Positions 16,947-25,751 of a DNA stretch of 64,000 nucleotides are shown piece after piece. A model generated the notes under the pieces. That model was given only the letters and a program-made list of their open reading frames with translations. It was not told where the DNA came from and did no database searches. The position numbers and the translations under genes are program-made. The DNA is from Streptomyces sp. NBC_01689 (lineage in GTDB: Bacteria; Actinomycetota; Actinomycetes; Streptomycetales; Streptomycetaceae): the NCBI RefSeq assembly GCF_036250675.1, contig NZ_CP109592.1:6262001-6326000 (forward strand). Direction: 5' to 3'. Position 1 is the first letter of the stretch, and each line of letters begins with the position of its first letter.

Positions 16947-18052
16947 TCCCGCCAGCGGCGCACCAGTTGCTTGCCGCGGCTGCGCGCGAGGACGTCGCAG
17001 ACCACCGCCGACAGCAGCGGCGCCGTACGCCGACGGGCCAGCAGCAGCCGCTGGTTGACGACGGGATCGGGACGCCAGTGGTGTTTGTAGGGCTCGTCGC
17101 CGCGGAGCAGGCTCAGGGCCCCGCGCGCGTCCCCCTCGGTGTGCCGGGCGCAGGCGTCCAGCAGCATCACGGCGACGTCCGCCTTGCGTTCGCGCAGATC
17201 GGGATGGGCCCCGTAGAGATAGCCGCCCGCCAGCCTCGGGGAGAGCAGGGTGAGGTCCACCGCCATCACGGCGCCGTCGAGCCGGAACTCGGTGACCACC
17301 GCGTCCCCGGAGCTCACCATCGGTTCGACCGACCGGACCAGGTGTTCGGCGAACCGTTTCTGGAGATGCTCGGACGTCACCTTCCGGCCCTGCCACTGCA
17401 GTCGGTGCAGCTCCAGCAGCCGGCGGAGCGCCGAGTCCACCTCACCGGGCGGCACGATCCGGCGTTCGATGCCCAGAGCGGTGAGTTTGCGCAGCTTGGC
17501 CCGGACCCGCTGGGCCTTCGAGGAGGGCAGCCTGTTCACCAGTCCGTCCATCGAGAGGGCGGGCAGTTCCAGACAGACCGAGTCGCGCACCCGGCGCCGC
17601 GGGCCGGACCAGCGCTCGTAGACCCGCTCCACCGCGCCGCCGGGCCGTACCTCGCGGAAGTCGATGAGCGCGCTGCGGGCGGCCAGGGACAGTCCCTCGG
17701 CGAGCGTCGCCGCGGCGCGGTCGGCGTACTCGTCGTCGATGAGGACGTCCCCGTAGTCGGAGATGGACCCGCCGAGCGGCACCAGCGCCGGCAGCGGACG
17801 GCGGACGCGCATCAGCGGCGCGACCGCGCGGAGCTCGTCGCCCTCCCGGACCAGGACGAGACGGAGACGGCCCGGGGTGCCGTACGACAGCCACCAGGAG
17901 TACAGCCAGGCGTGGCTCTGGAACGGGGTGGCGGCGCCGCACCGGCCGTAGAGGCGTCCCCAGGCGGGCGCCAGGGCGGCGAACTCGCCCTCCTCGGTGA
18001 CGATCTCGGCCCGCAGGGCGCTGCGGGGCGCGGCCCGCAGGGTGCCGTTCAC
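16925..18052 (-). CDS. GNAT/FemAB-like acyltransferase (CelD/BcsL type)
   Basis: 375 residues from a GTG at 18052 that overlaps the stop of the Wzz-like gene (GTGA). The frame stays open further upstream, but that part overlaps the Wzz-like gene and has no matching character. The N-terminal part has FQSHAWLYSWWLSYG and LRAVAPLM, and the C-terminal part has FAEHLVRSVE ... FRLDGAVMAVDLTLLSP ... GYLYGAHPDLRERKADVAVMLLDA: the double-GNAT layout of the acyltransferase group found in polysaccharide clusters. The likely job is acylation of the sugar polymer or its precursor, in the cytoplasm. It is the last gene of the operon. Confidence 0.78.
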   Translation of the reverse strand: MNGTLRAAPRSALRAEIVTEEGEFAALAPAWGRLYGRCGAATPFQSHAWLYSWWLSYGTPGRLRLVLVREGDELRAVAPLMRVRRPLPALVPLGGSISDYGDVLIDDEYADRAAATLAEGLSLAARSALIDFREVRPGGAVERVYERWSGPRRRVRDSVCLELPALSMDGLVNRLPSSKAQRVRAKLRKLTALGIERRIVPPGEVDSALRRLLELHRLQWQGRKVTSEHLQKRFAEHLVRSVEPMVSSGDAVVTEFRLDGAVMAVDLTLLSPRLAGGYLYGAHPDLRERKADVAVMLLDACARHTEGDARGALSLLRGDEPYKHHWRPDPVVNQRLLLARRRTAPLLSAVVCDVLARSRGKQLVRRWRERGGDRS

Positions 18053-18768
18053 AGCTGTCCGCGCGCGTCGGCGGCGGTCGCCGGACCCGGCACGGAGGCG
18101 GTCCGGGCGGAGTGCCGGTCCCGCCGCGGGCGCACCAGCAGGACCAGGCCGCCCAGCAGCCCTCCCGCGCTCGCGCCGACCAGCGCGGTCACCTTCGGCG
18201 ACGGCGACGAGGGGGCGGTCGGCTTCATCGCGGCGGAGAACTGCAGGAGTTCGACGTGCGTACTGGCACGGGTGGCGTTGGCGTGCTCGGTCAGCGAGCG
18301 CGAGACGGCGTTGGCCATGCCGGCCGCGAGGGCCGGCCGCGAGGACGTGGCCGACACGGCGACCATGGGCGCGTCGGGCGAGGTCGCGGTCTGCACGCTG
18401 CGCTGCAGGGTCCGCACCGGCACCCCGGCCCGCGCCTGGGCGCGCCCGAGCACCGCGAGCTGCGTGGCGACCCGGCCGTACGCCTGCGCGAAGCCGAGCG
18501 CCGACGCCGGGTCCGACTTCTCGGTCGGGACGGCGATGACATAACTCGTCGCCGTGTAGGTGGGGGTCTTCTCGACGCCGTACGCGCCGCCGAGCGCGCC
18601 GCCGAGCAGCACGCCGGCGACCAGCAGGGTCCACGGCGGCAGACCCCTGCGACGGGCGGCGGGCGGGCCCGAGGGGCCGGCCGTGCCCACCGGTCCGGCC
18701 GGTGCGGGTGTCTCCACGGGCCCGGCCGGTTCGGCCGGGCGGTGCTGCCTGGTGGGGATTTCGGTCAT
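18049..18768 (-). CDS. Wzz-like chain-length / polysaccharide co-polymerase
   Basis: 239 residues with a Pro/Ala-rich cytoplasmic N-terminus, a first membrane helix (PPWTLLVAGVLLGGALGGAYGV), an extracytoplasmic region starting KTPTYTATSYVIAV, and a second helix (VTALVGASAGGLLGGLVLLV) followed by RPRRDR. Two helices enclosing a periplasm-side domain, beginning 'Y-x-A-x-x-x-V/I', is the Wzz/capsule polysaccharide plan that sets polymer length. There is no attached BY-kinase domain. It overlaps both neighbours by four bases. Confidence 0.78.
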   Translation of the reverse strand: MTEIPTRQHRPAEPAGPVETPAPAGPVGTAGPSGPPAARRRGLPPWTLLVAGVLLGGALGGAYGVEKTPTYTATSYVIAVPTEKSDPASALGFAQAYGRVATQLAVLGRAQARAGVPVRTLQRSVQTATSPDAPMVAVSATSSRPALAAGMANAVSRSLTEHANATRASTHVELLQFSAAMKPTAPSSPSPKVTALVGASAGGLLGGLVLLVRPRRDRHSARTASVPGPATAADARGQL

Positions 18769-19898
18769 GAGGAACTCACTCCCAGAGGGGTGCTGGAGAC
18801 GGCGGCCGCGTACACGTCCATGAGCTGCGCGGCGCTGCGGGTGATGCTGTAGTGGTGGGCGGCGTGCGGTACCGAACGGGGCCCGGGACCCGCCCCGCGG
18901 ACCGCCCGGAGGGCGCGTACGAACGACTCGGCGCCGCCCTGGACCCGGTGGGCGCCGGGCGCGGCGTCCGCCGACAGGTCCTCGACCGCGGGGCAGGACA
19001 CGTACAGGACCGGCAGACCGGCCGCCATCGCCTCCACCACCGCGAGTCCGAAGGCCTCTTCGGCGCTGGGCGAGGCGAGGACGTCCATGGCCGCGGTCAG
19101 CGAGGGAAGATCGCAGCCGGGGTGACCGCCGGTGGGGCGCTCGCCGGTGAACAGCACCCGGTCCGCGACCCCGGCGCGCTGCGCGGTCCGCCGCAGCACG
19201 CTCTCCTCGGTGCCGCCGCCGACCAGCACCAGCCAGTTGTCCGGGGGCAGTCCGGCGAGCGCGCGGATCAGGACGTCGAAGCGTTTGCCCGCCGTGAGCC
19301 GGCCGACGCCGCCCACGACGTAGGCGTCCTTCGGCAGTCCGAGCCGGCGACGGGTGCGTTCGCGCAGCGCCGGGTCGAAGCGGAAGCGGTCCACGTCGAT
19401 GCCGTTCGGGACGACCTCGATGCGCGGTCCGGGCACGCCCCAGCGCCGCAGCCGGTCGGCCACGGTCGGCGACACGGCGACGGTGGACCGGCCGAGCCGC
19501 TCGCTGGCGAGATACAGCGCCCGGACGCCCGCGTTCAGCCCGCGCCCCTCCATCTGGGAGTCGCCCAGGGAGTGTTCGGTGGCCACGACCGCCTTCACGC
19601 CGGCCAGCCGCGCGGCGATCCGGCCGTACACGCAGGCCCGGTAGAGGTGCGTGTGCACGAGGTCGTAGCGCCCCTCGCGGATCAGCCTCGCCAGCCGGGG
19701 GAGCGCGGCGAGGTCCCGGTTGCCGGCCATGCCGAGGTGGACGACGCGCACGCCGTCGTCGGCGAGCCCTTCGGCGACCGCGCCGGGGTTGGTGAGCGTG
19801 ACGACGTCGCAGTCGACGGGCAGATGCCGCAGGAGCAGCCGCAGTTGCTGCTCCGCACCGCCGACCCCGAGGCCGGTGATGATGTGCAGGGCCTTCAT
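18765..19898 (-). CDS. Family 4 glycosyltransferase
   Basis: 377 residues of GT-B fold. The N-terminus KALHIITGLGVGGAEQQLRLLL is the classic GT4 start with the GGAE loop. The nucleotide-sugar site appears as GGVGRLTAGKRFDVLIRAL, and the donor-binding E-x7-E motif as SAEEAFGLAVVEAMAAGLPV. It should add one sugar to the lipid-linked repeat unit on the cytoplasmic face. ATGA overlaps link it to the deacetylase upstream and the Wzz-like gene downstream. Confidence 0.9.
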   Translation of the reverse strand: MKALHIITGLGVGGAEQQLRLLLRHLPVDCDVVTLTNPGAVAEGLADDGVRVVHLGMAGNRDLAALPRLARLIREGRYDLVHTHLYRACVYGRIAARLAGVKAVVATEHSLGDSQMEGRGLNAGVRALYLASERLGRSTVAVSPTVADRLRRWGVPGPRIEVVPNGIDVDRFRFDPALRERTRRRLGLPKDAYVVGGVGRLTAGKRFDVLIRALAGLPPDNWLVLVGGGTEESVLRRTAQRAGVADRVLFTGERPTGGHPGCDLPSLTAAMDVLASPSAEEAFGLAVVEAMAAGLPVLYVSCPAVEDLSADAAPGAHRVQGGAESFVRALRAVRGAGPGPRSVPHAAHHYSITRSAAQLMDVYAAAVSSTPLGVSSS

Positions 19899-20698
19899 CA
19901 GGCCCCCTGGACCGGGCGCCGCCGCAACCGGTGCAGCTTGAGTTTCAGCAGGAGGCGGACGGAGGTGTCGTTCTGCCCGATGTGGACGCGCGGCAGGGCG
20001 TGCGGGCCGGTCAGCGGGCCGGGGTCGATTCCGCAGCCGTAGCCGTAGCCGGCGTCGCGGACGGCGTCCACGACCCGCGCGTCGACGGTTCCGTAGGGGT
20101 AGCAGAAGCCGTCGACGCGGGCACCGGTCAGATCCGCGAGGGCCGCTCGGCTGCCGGCGACCTCGGAGCGCAGCACGTCGTCGTCGACCCGGGTCAGGTC
20201 GATGTGGGTGAGGCCGTGCGAGCCGATCTCGACGCCCTCGGCGGCGGCCAGCCGGATGCCGTGGGCGCCGAGCAGCGGCTTGCGGGGGCCGAGCGGGTCC
20301 CAGGCGTTGTCGCCGTCCAGCCGGCCGGGCAGGACGAAGAGGGTGGCGCCGCAGTCGTGCCGGCGCAGCACGGGCAGGGCGGTCTCGACGAAGTCGGCGT
20401 ACCCGTCGTCGAAGGTGAGACCGACCAGGCCGCGGCCCTTGCCGCGGGCGCGGGCGGCGAGCAGGTCGGCCATGCTCACACCGCGCAGCCCGCGCCGCCT
20501 CAGCCACCCCAGCTGGTGGTCGAGGCGGTCCTGCGTGACGGTGATGCTGTACGGGTCCTCGGAACAGTCGCCCACGGAGTGGTACATCGCGACCCAGGGG
20601 ACCGTGTCGGCGGCCCGGACGGCGGTGTGGAAGCAGGAGCGGAGGCCGGTGACGGCGCGGGCGTCGACACGTCTGAGGCGGTCAGCGGAAACGGACAT
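19898..20698 (-). CDS. Polysaccharide deacetylase (CE4/NodB)
   Basis: 266 residues. The metal-binding NodB motifs are intact: TFDDGY (residues 95-100, catalytic base and metal Asp) and SHGLTH (160-165, two metal histidines), with the later CYPYG (199-203). No signal peptide or clear membrane anchor is visible, although the protein should act on a polymer or lipid-linked sugar. It removes N-acetyl groups from amino sugars. Its first 17 bases overlap the end of the flippase gene. Confidence 0.9.
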   Translation of the reverse strand: MSVSADRLRRVDARAVTGLRSCFHTAVRAADTVPWVAMYHSVGDCSEDPYSITVTQDRLDHQLGWLRRRGLRGVSMADLLAARARGKGRGLVGLTFDDGYADFVETALPVLRRHDCGATLFVLPGRLDGDNAWDPLGPRKPLLGAHGIRLAAAEGVEIGSHGLTHIDLTRVDDDVLRSEVAGSRAALADLTGARVDGFCYPYGTVDARVVDAVRDAGYGYGCGIDPGPLTGPHALPRVHIGQNDTSVRLLLKLKLHRLRRRPVQGA

Positions 20699-22592
20699 GC
20701 GGCAGCCTTCGTTTGAGGGAACGGAGGACGGGTGCGAGGGCCTGGATGCCCAGGGCCCAGGCCAGCACGGCGAAGACGGCGGTCACGACGGTGCCGCCGA
20801 GTACGAGACCCACCAGGGGGGAGTGCGCGCGGCTCGCGCAGAGTGCCCCGGCCGCGCCCGCGACGAGCGCCGCGCGCACCGGCTTGCCCAGTTCGGCGAC
20901 CACCCGACGGGTGCGGATCGGCACATTGCGCGGGCCCATGCCGTACAGCAGCAGCAGGGCGCTGAGAGTGATGCCGCCCGCGTTGGCCGCGGCGATCCCG
21001 CACACCCCGAAGCTCCCGACGGCGAGCGCCCCGATCCACGAGGTCGCGACGATCCCGGCGGTCATCGCGAAGAGCGGGTACCAGGTGGGCCGCCCCGACG
21101 AGAAGTACGAGCGGACGAGCGCGCCCACCAGCGTGTGGCCGAGCAGCCCGACCGCGTAGACCCGCATCACGGCGGCGGTGGCCGAGGTGTCCTGAGCGGT
21201 GAACGCACCTCGCTGGAAGAGCAGTTGGATGATCTGGGGCGCGCAGGCGACGACCGCCGCGGTGCCGAGCAGCACGGTGCAGGAGACCAGCGCCAGGTCG
21301 CGTTCCACCCGGACGCGGGCCCGCTCGGTGTCGCCCTCGGCCATCGCCTGCGCCACCACCGGGAAGGTGACGGTGCACAGCATCAGCGAGAGCACCATCG
21401 GCATCTGGGCGACCTTCTGCGCGTAGTTCAGGTGCGAGATGGCGCCGGCGGGCAGGGACGAGGCCAGGAACCGTTCGATCAGGACCTGGGACTGGCGGCA
21501 CAGGGCGAAGAGCAGCACCGTGCTGATCAGCGTCAGGTCCATCGGACGCGCCTCCGCGACGGCCGACCCGTCCGCGCTCACCTCGTGGTGCCTGAGCTGC
21601 CGCCACAGCGAGGGCGCCTGCGCGACCACCATGAGGGCGCCGCCGACCGCGACCCCGAGGGCCGCCGCCCGCACCCCCCACCGGCCGCCGAGGACGAACA
21701 TCGCCGTGATGATGCCGGTGTTGTACGCGACGTAGATGGCCGCGGGCGCGACGAACCGGCGGTGTGCCCGCAGCGCGGCGCTGCAGTACCCGGCGAGCCC
21801 GAAGGTGAACACGCAGGTGGCCGTCAACCGGGTGCAGTCCACGGCGAGTGCCGGATCCGGCAGGCCCGGCGCGAGGGCCTCGACGAGGTAGGGCGCCCCG
21901 GCGATCAGCAGCGCGGCGACGGCCGTGACGGCGAGCGTCAGCCGGGGCAGGGTCGTGGCGACCAGGGCGCGGACCGGGTCGCCGACGGCTCCCTGGGCGC
22001 GCCGCGCCACCGCCATGCTGAACGCCGGTACGAGCACGAAGGCGAGGCCGTCCTCGATCAGCAGCGTCGCCGCGAACTCCGGCAGGGTCCAGGCGACCAG
22101 GAAGGCGTCCGTCGCCGAGTCGGCTCCGAACAGGTGCGCGAGGGCCTGGTCGCGGCCGAGACCCAGCAGGGCTCCGGCGACGGACAGCGCGATCGTGACG
22201 AGGGCGGCCTTGGCGAGGAACCGGTTGGAGGCGGTTTCCCCGGAGGGGGGCGCGGGGGGCGCTGCGGAGGGGGTCTCCGGGGAGGGGGCTTCCCTGGAGG
22301 AGGCTTCCCGCGAGGGGGTTTCGGAGGAGGGAGCGGGGGCTGAGGGGATCGCCGGGGTGGAGGAGAGCATCGGGGCGGAGGGGAGAGGTGGGGTGACGGA
22401 GAAGAGCGGGGCGGACGGGACGGACGGGCCAGACGGGACCGACGGGGCGGAGGAGAGGGGTGGCGAGGGGAGGGTGTGCGGGGCGGACGGGGTGCGGGCA
22501 GGGGCGGTGTCGCGAGCGGGTGAGAGGGCCCGCAGGCCGTCGGTGCCGGCGCCGTCGTCGTCGGTCGCCGCCCGTGGAGGCTGCACCGTCAT
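20682..22592 (-). CDS. MurJ/MviN-family lipid flippase with long Pro/Ser-rich N-terminus
   Basis: 636 residues. Residues 1 to about 122 are a low-complexity Pro/Ser/Ala/Glu segment of repeated PSAP- and SREA-like units. The rest is a MOP-superfamily transporter of about fourteen helices: NRFLAKAALVTIALSVAGALLGLGRDQALAHLFG, DAFLVAWTLPEF, LIEDGLAFVLVPAFS, and HLNYAQKVAQMPM are MurJ/MviN-like. MurJ flips lipid II; inside a sugar operon this copy more likely plays the Wzx role, flipping the undecaprenyl-linked repeat unit. ATG at 22592 overlaps the polymerase stop codon (ATGA); the open frame upstream to 23774 is a shadow of that gene. The long N-terminal tail is unusual for the family. Confidence 0.87.
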   Translation of the reverse strand: MTVQPPRAATDDDGAGTDGLRALSPARDTAPARTPSAPHTLPSPPLSSAPSVPSGPSVPSAPLFSVTPPLPSAPMLSSTPAIPSAPAPSSETPSREASSREAPSPETPSAAPPAPPSGETASNRFLAKAALVTIALSVAGALLGLGRDQALAHLFGADSATDAFLVAWTLPEFAATLLIEDGLAFVLVPAFSMAVARRAQGAVGDPVRALVATTLPRLTLAVTAVAALLIAGAPYLVEALAPGLPDPALAVDCTRLTATCVFTFGLAGYCSAALRAHRRFVAPAAIYVAYNTGIITAMFVLGGRWGVRAAALGVAVGGALMVVAQAPSLWRQLRHHEVSADGSAVAEARPMDLTLISTVLLFALCRQSQVLIERFLASSLPAGAISHLNYAQKVAQMPMVLSLMLCTVTFPVVAQAMAEGDTERARVRVERDLALVSCTVLLGTAAVVACAPQIIQLLFQRGAFTAQDTSATAAVMRVYAVGLLGHTLVGALVRSYFSSGRPTWYPLFAMTAGIVATSWIGALAVGSFGVCGIAAANAGGITLSALLLLYGMGPRNVPIRTRRVVAELGKPVRAALVAGAAGALCASRAHSPLVGLVLGGTVVTAVFAVLAWALGIQALAPVLRSLKRRLPHVRFR

Positions 22593-24259
22593 CGTGTCGG
22601 TGCCTCCTCCGTCGAGCCCGGCGTCGGTGAGGACCCCGGTGAGGCCGCCGACGCGGACACGGGCGGCGCCGCCGCTTCGGAGACCGGCGCGGTCGGGACG
22701 GCCTCGGCCACGGAGGCCACGGAGATCGGGGCGGCCGAGGCGCCCGGGGCGTCCGAGGCGGTCGGCCGGACGGAGGCGCCCGCGGCCACCGGTCGCGTCG
22801 GAGACACTCCGGCCTCGGAGGCCAGGGACAGCGGGGACACCCGGTCCACCAGCGCCCACCAGGCCACCAGGCCGAAGCAGACGCCCGTCAGCACGGTCGA
22901 GGGACCGCCGATGTCCGCGTACACGAAGTCCACCAACTGCCAGCAGAGCAGCCCGCACGCGATCAGCGCGCAGTCGAGCCCCGTCACGGTCCGCGCGGGG
23001 CCGCCGCCGACGGCCGTCGCCGGGCCGTCCGGCGGGGCCCGGCGCACCCGGACCAGCCCCCGCAGCGCGCACACCAGGAGCGCCAGCCAGCTGCCCGCGA
23101 GGGCGAGCAGCCCGATCAGTCCCTGTTCGCTCAGCACGAGCAGATACATGTTGTGCGGGGAGAGCAGCGGCTGCTTGCTGTACGCGGTTCCGGCGCCGCC
23201 GATGTCGCTGCCCGAGGAGAGCGCGAGCGAGGCGTGGCCGTCGCGGTGGTCCGGGAAGCCCTTGAGCCCGACACCCGTCAGCGGGTGGTCGCGCCACATG
23301 TCGACGGCCGCCGCCCACATGGTGTAGCGGTCCACCACCGACTGGTCCGGCGCGTCGGTCACCTGCGTGATGCTGTCGAGGCGCTGCTGCAGCATCTCGG
23401 TACCGACGCCGAGTCCGCCCACCAGGATCACGGCCACGGCGGCGACGACGGCCCCCACCTTCACCGCGCGCCGCAGCCCGGCCAGCGCCAGCTGGGCACC
23501 GCACGCCAGAGCCGTGGCGATCCACGCGCCCCTGCTGAACGACAGCGCGAGCGGCGGCAGCAGCGCCAGCGCGCACACCACGGCCAGGGTCCGCTGTCGT
23601 ACCGTGCCCGAACCGAGTGCCAGGGCGACCGCGCACACCAGCCCGAAGGCGACCACCGTCGCCATGCCCATCACGTCCGTCGGGCCGAAGGTGCCCACGG
23701 CCCGGACGTCCTCGCCCTGGTAGGAGGCACCGGTCCCGGTGACGTACTGGTGCACCCCGACCGTGCCCTGCCACAGCGCCAGGGCGACGAACGCCCAGGC
23801 CAGCAGCCGGAGATCGCGACGGTCCCGGACCAGCAGCGCCACGGCCGCGGGCACCAGGACGAAGATCTGCAGATAGCGGGTGAGGCCGGTGAGCCCGGCC
23901 CCGGGGCCCGCAGCGTCGGCGGCCGCGACCGCGATGCCGATCACGGGCAGCGCGAGGACCACCGCCGCGCCCGGGGACAGCGGACGCCGGCGGTGCCGTA
24001 CGAGCCGTACCGCACAGCCGACCACGAGCAGACCGGACATGGCGTCCGCGATGTTCGCGCCGCCCTCCCCGCTCGGCGCGATCGGCAGCCCGAGCAGGGC
24101 CACCACCGCCACGACGGGCAGCACCGGCAGCGCGCCGCGGACCCGGACCAGCAGGGCGCCCAGCGGCGAGCGGGGTCGGGGCGACGAGGACGCGGGAGCG
24201 TCGGACGGTGTGCCCGGTGTGCCCGGGGTGGTCGGCGAGAGCGTCAGGGCTCGGCTCAT
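22589..24259 (-). CDS. Wzy/O-antigen-ligase-like membrane protein
   Basis: 556 residues with about eleven membrane helices and the Wzy_C-type loop between late helices: DRYTMWAAAVDMWRDHPLTGVGLKGFPDHRD ... SPHNMYLLVLSEQGLIGLLALAG. The H-N motif in SPHNMYL is typical of polymerases and ligases that move sugar from a polyprenyl donor. A cytoplasmic Pro/Ser N-terminus and an Ala/Pro/Ser/Thr-rich tail after about residue 470 flank the membrane core. It should polymerise the repeat units on the outer face of the membrane. It is four bases from the priming transferase gene and overlaps the flippase gene. Confidence 0.85.
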   Translation of the reverse strand: MSRALTLSPTTPGTPGTPSDAPASSSPRPRSPLGALLVRVRGALPVLPVVAVVALLGLPIAPSGEGGANIADAMSGLLVVGCAVRLVRHRRRPLSPGAAVVLALPVIGIAVAAADAAGPGAGLTGLTRYLQIFVLVPAAVALLVRDRRDLRLLAWAFVALALWQGTVGVHQYVTGTGASYQGEDVRAVGTFGPTDVMGMATVVAFGLVCAVALALGSGTVRQRTLAVVCALALLPPLALSFSRGAWIATALACGAQLALAGLRRAVKVGAVVAAVAVILVGGLGVGTEMLQQRLDSITQVTDAPDQSVVDRYTMWAAAVDMWRDHPLTGVGLKGFPDHRDGHASLALSSGSDIGGAGTAYSKQPLLSPHNMYLLVLSEQGLIGLLALAGSWLALLVCALRGLVRVRRAPPDGPATAVGGGPARTVTGLDCALIACGLLCWQLVDFVYADIGGPSTVLTGVCFGLVAWWALVDRVSPLSLASEAGVSPTRPVAAGASVRPTASDAPGASAAPISVASVAEAVPTAPVSEAAAPPVSASAASPGSSPTPGSTEEAPTR

Positions 24260-24263
24260 CGGC

Positions 24264-25751
24264 TCAGCTCCCCGTCGGGCGTACCAGCGAGGCTGCCGTG
24301 CGCAGCAGGATGCAGACGTCCTGCCACAGCGACCAGTTGTCGATGTACGCGTTGTCGAACCGGCAGCGGTCCTCGATCGAGGTGTCGCCGCGCAGCCCGT
24401 GGATCTGGGCGAGGCCGGTGATGCCGGTCTGCATGCGGTGGCGGGCCGCGTAGCCCGGATAGGTCTGGCTGAACTTGGCCACGAAGTAGGGCCGTTCGGG
24501 TCGCGGGCCGACCAGGCTCATGTCCCCCCACAGGACGTTCCACAGTTGCAGCAGCTCGTCGAGCGAGGTCCGCCGCAGGAAGTGGCAGAAGCGGCTCATC
24601 TCGCGTTCGCCCGCGACGCTCCAGCGGGTCGCCGCCTCGTGCGCGTCGGCCGGGCGGTGGGTACGGAACTTCAGCAGCGTGAAGGGCCGTCCGTCCTTGC
24701 CGATGCGCTCCTGCCGGAAGACCACCCCCGGTCCGTCGCTCAGCCGCAGCGCGACCGCGCACACCAGCAGCAGCGGGCTGATCACGAGCAGCAGGGACCC
24801 CGAGACGGCGATGTCGAGGAGTCGCTTGCCGAGGTTCCCGTACCGCCCGGAGACCTCGATCCGCCGGCAGGAGAACCCGGCGAGCCGCCCGCTCCCGCCC
24901 GCCCTGCCGGGCACGCCCCCGTGCGGCCGGCTCTGCGGCACCCCGTACGCGATCTCCTGCGACGGCGAGTCCGCGTCGACGTGCCACAGCACACAGCCCG
25001 CCTCGCTCAACGCGCGCAGCAGCGGGCCGTGTTCACCACGCGGCTCGACCACGAGCACCGCGCGCACACCGTTCTGGATGAGGGCCCGCTGCACCTCCTC
25101 ACCGGTGGTGAGGACGGGCAGCCCCTCGGCGCCGTCCGTCCGGGCGGCGACGACTCCCACCGGACGCAGCCCGCACCGCGGGTGGCGCAGGAACGCGGCG
25201 GCCACCCGCTGGGCGGTCCCGGCGGGACCGATCACCAACGTGGCGTCCGGGCGCAGGACCAGGGCCCGGCGGCGCCGCCCGTGCACGAGGGCGCGGCCCG
25301 CGCAGCTCGCCGCCGCGTGCAGCGCACAGCCCGCCGCCAGGACCCGGGCGGGCAGCGCCGCGGCCGGGGAGAGCGCCGCCAGCAGGGCGGCGAGCGCGCA
25401 CCAGGTCACCAGGACACGCGCGCACACGGCGGGCAGGTCGTCGAGCGCGGTGGGGATCCTCCCGGGGCGGTACAGCGCGCCGCGCGCGTTCAGCGCGAGC
25501 ACGCCGAGCAGCAGCGCGGCCAGGAGCGGCGGCCGTCGCTGGACCTCGGCGAGGGACAGACCCGCGAGCAGCGCCGCGCCGCCGTCCGCGACCAGCAGGG
25601 GCAGCCACGGGGCGCGGGGTGCGGACAGCCGCCGCCCGGCGGGGAACCTGAAGCCGTCGGCGGTCCCGCGCGAAGGGATGACCGAGACGGACGAGAATCC
25701 GTACTCCCGGGGCTGTCCGCCGGGGGAGGGAACGGTGCTTTCCGCAGTCAC
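24264..25751 (-). CDS. Polyprenyl-phosphate sugar-1-phosphate transferase (WcaJ/CpsE type)
   Basis: 495 residues. The N-terminal half has about four helices and a Rossmann-like segment (LVIGPAGTAQRVAAAFL), as in WbaP/WcaJ enzymes. The C-terminal bacterial sugar transferase domain begins KRLLDIAVSGSLLLV (the re-entrant membrane helix) and shows FRQERIGKDGRPFTLLKFRTH, RRTSLDELLQLWNVLWGDMSLVGPRPERP and GITGLAQIHGLRG. It transfers a sugar-1-phosphate to undecaprenyl phosphate, the first step of the repeat unit. GTG at 25751 overlaps the upstream glycosyltransferase stop (GTGA). The open frame continues upstream as a shadow. Confidence 0.9.
   Translation of the reverse strand: MTAESTVPSPGGQPREYGFSSVSVIPSRGTADGFRFPAGRRLSAPRAPWLPLLVADGGAALLAGLSLAEVQRRPPLLAALLLGVLALNARGALYRPGRIPTALDDLPAVCARVLVTWCALAALLAALSPAAALPARVLAAGCALHAAASCAGRALVHGRRRRALVLRPDATLVIGPAGTAQRVAAAFLRHPRCGLRPVGVVAARTDGAEGLPVLTTGEEVQRALIQNGVRAVLVVEPRGEHGPLLRALSEAGCVLWHVDADSPSQEIAYGVPQSRPHGGVPGRAGGSGRLAGFSCRRIEVSGRYGNLGKRLLDIAVSGSLLLVISPLLLVCAVALRLSDGPGVVFRQERIGKDGRPFTLLKFRTHRPADAHEAATRWSVAGEREMSRFCHFLRRTSLDELLQLWNVLWGDMSLVGPRPERPYFVAKFSQTYPGYAARHRMQTGITGLAQIHGLRGDTSIEDRCRFDNAYIDNWSLWQDVCILLRTAASLVRPTGS

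Noticed and set aside
20682..23774. 1030-residue version of the flippase starting at 23774
   Set aside because: The extra 394 residues overlap the polymerase gene in another frame and are Arg/Gly-rich. The ATG at 22592 overlapping the upstream stop fits the operon pattern.
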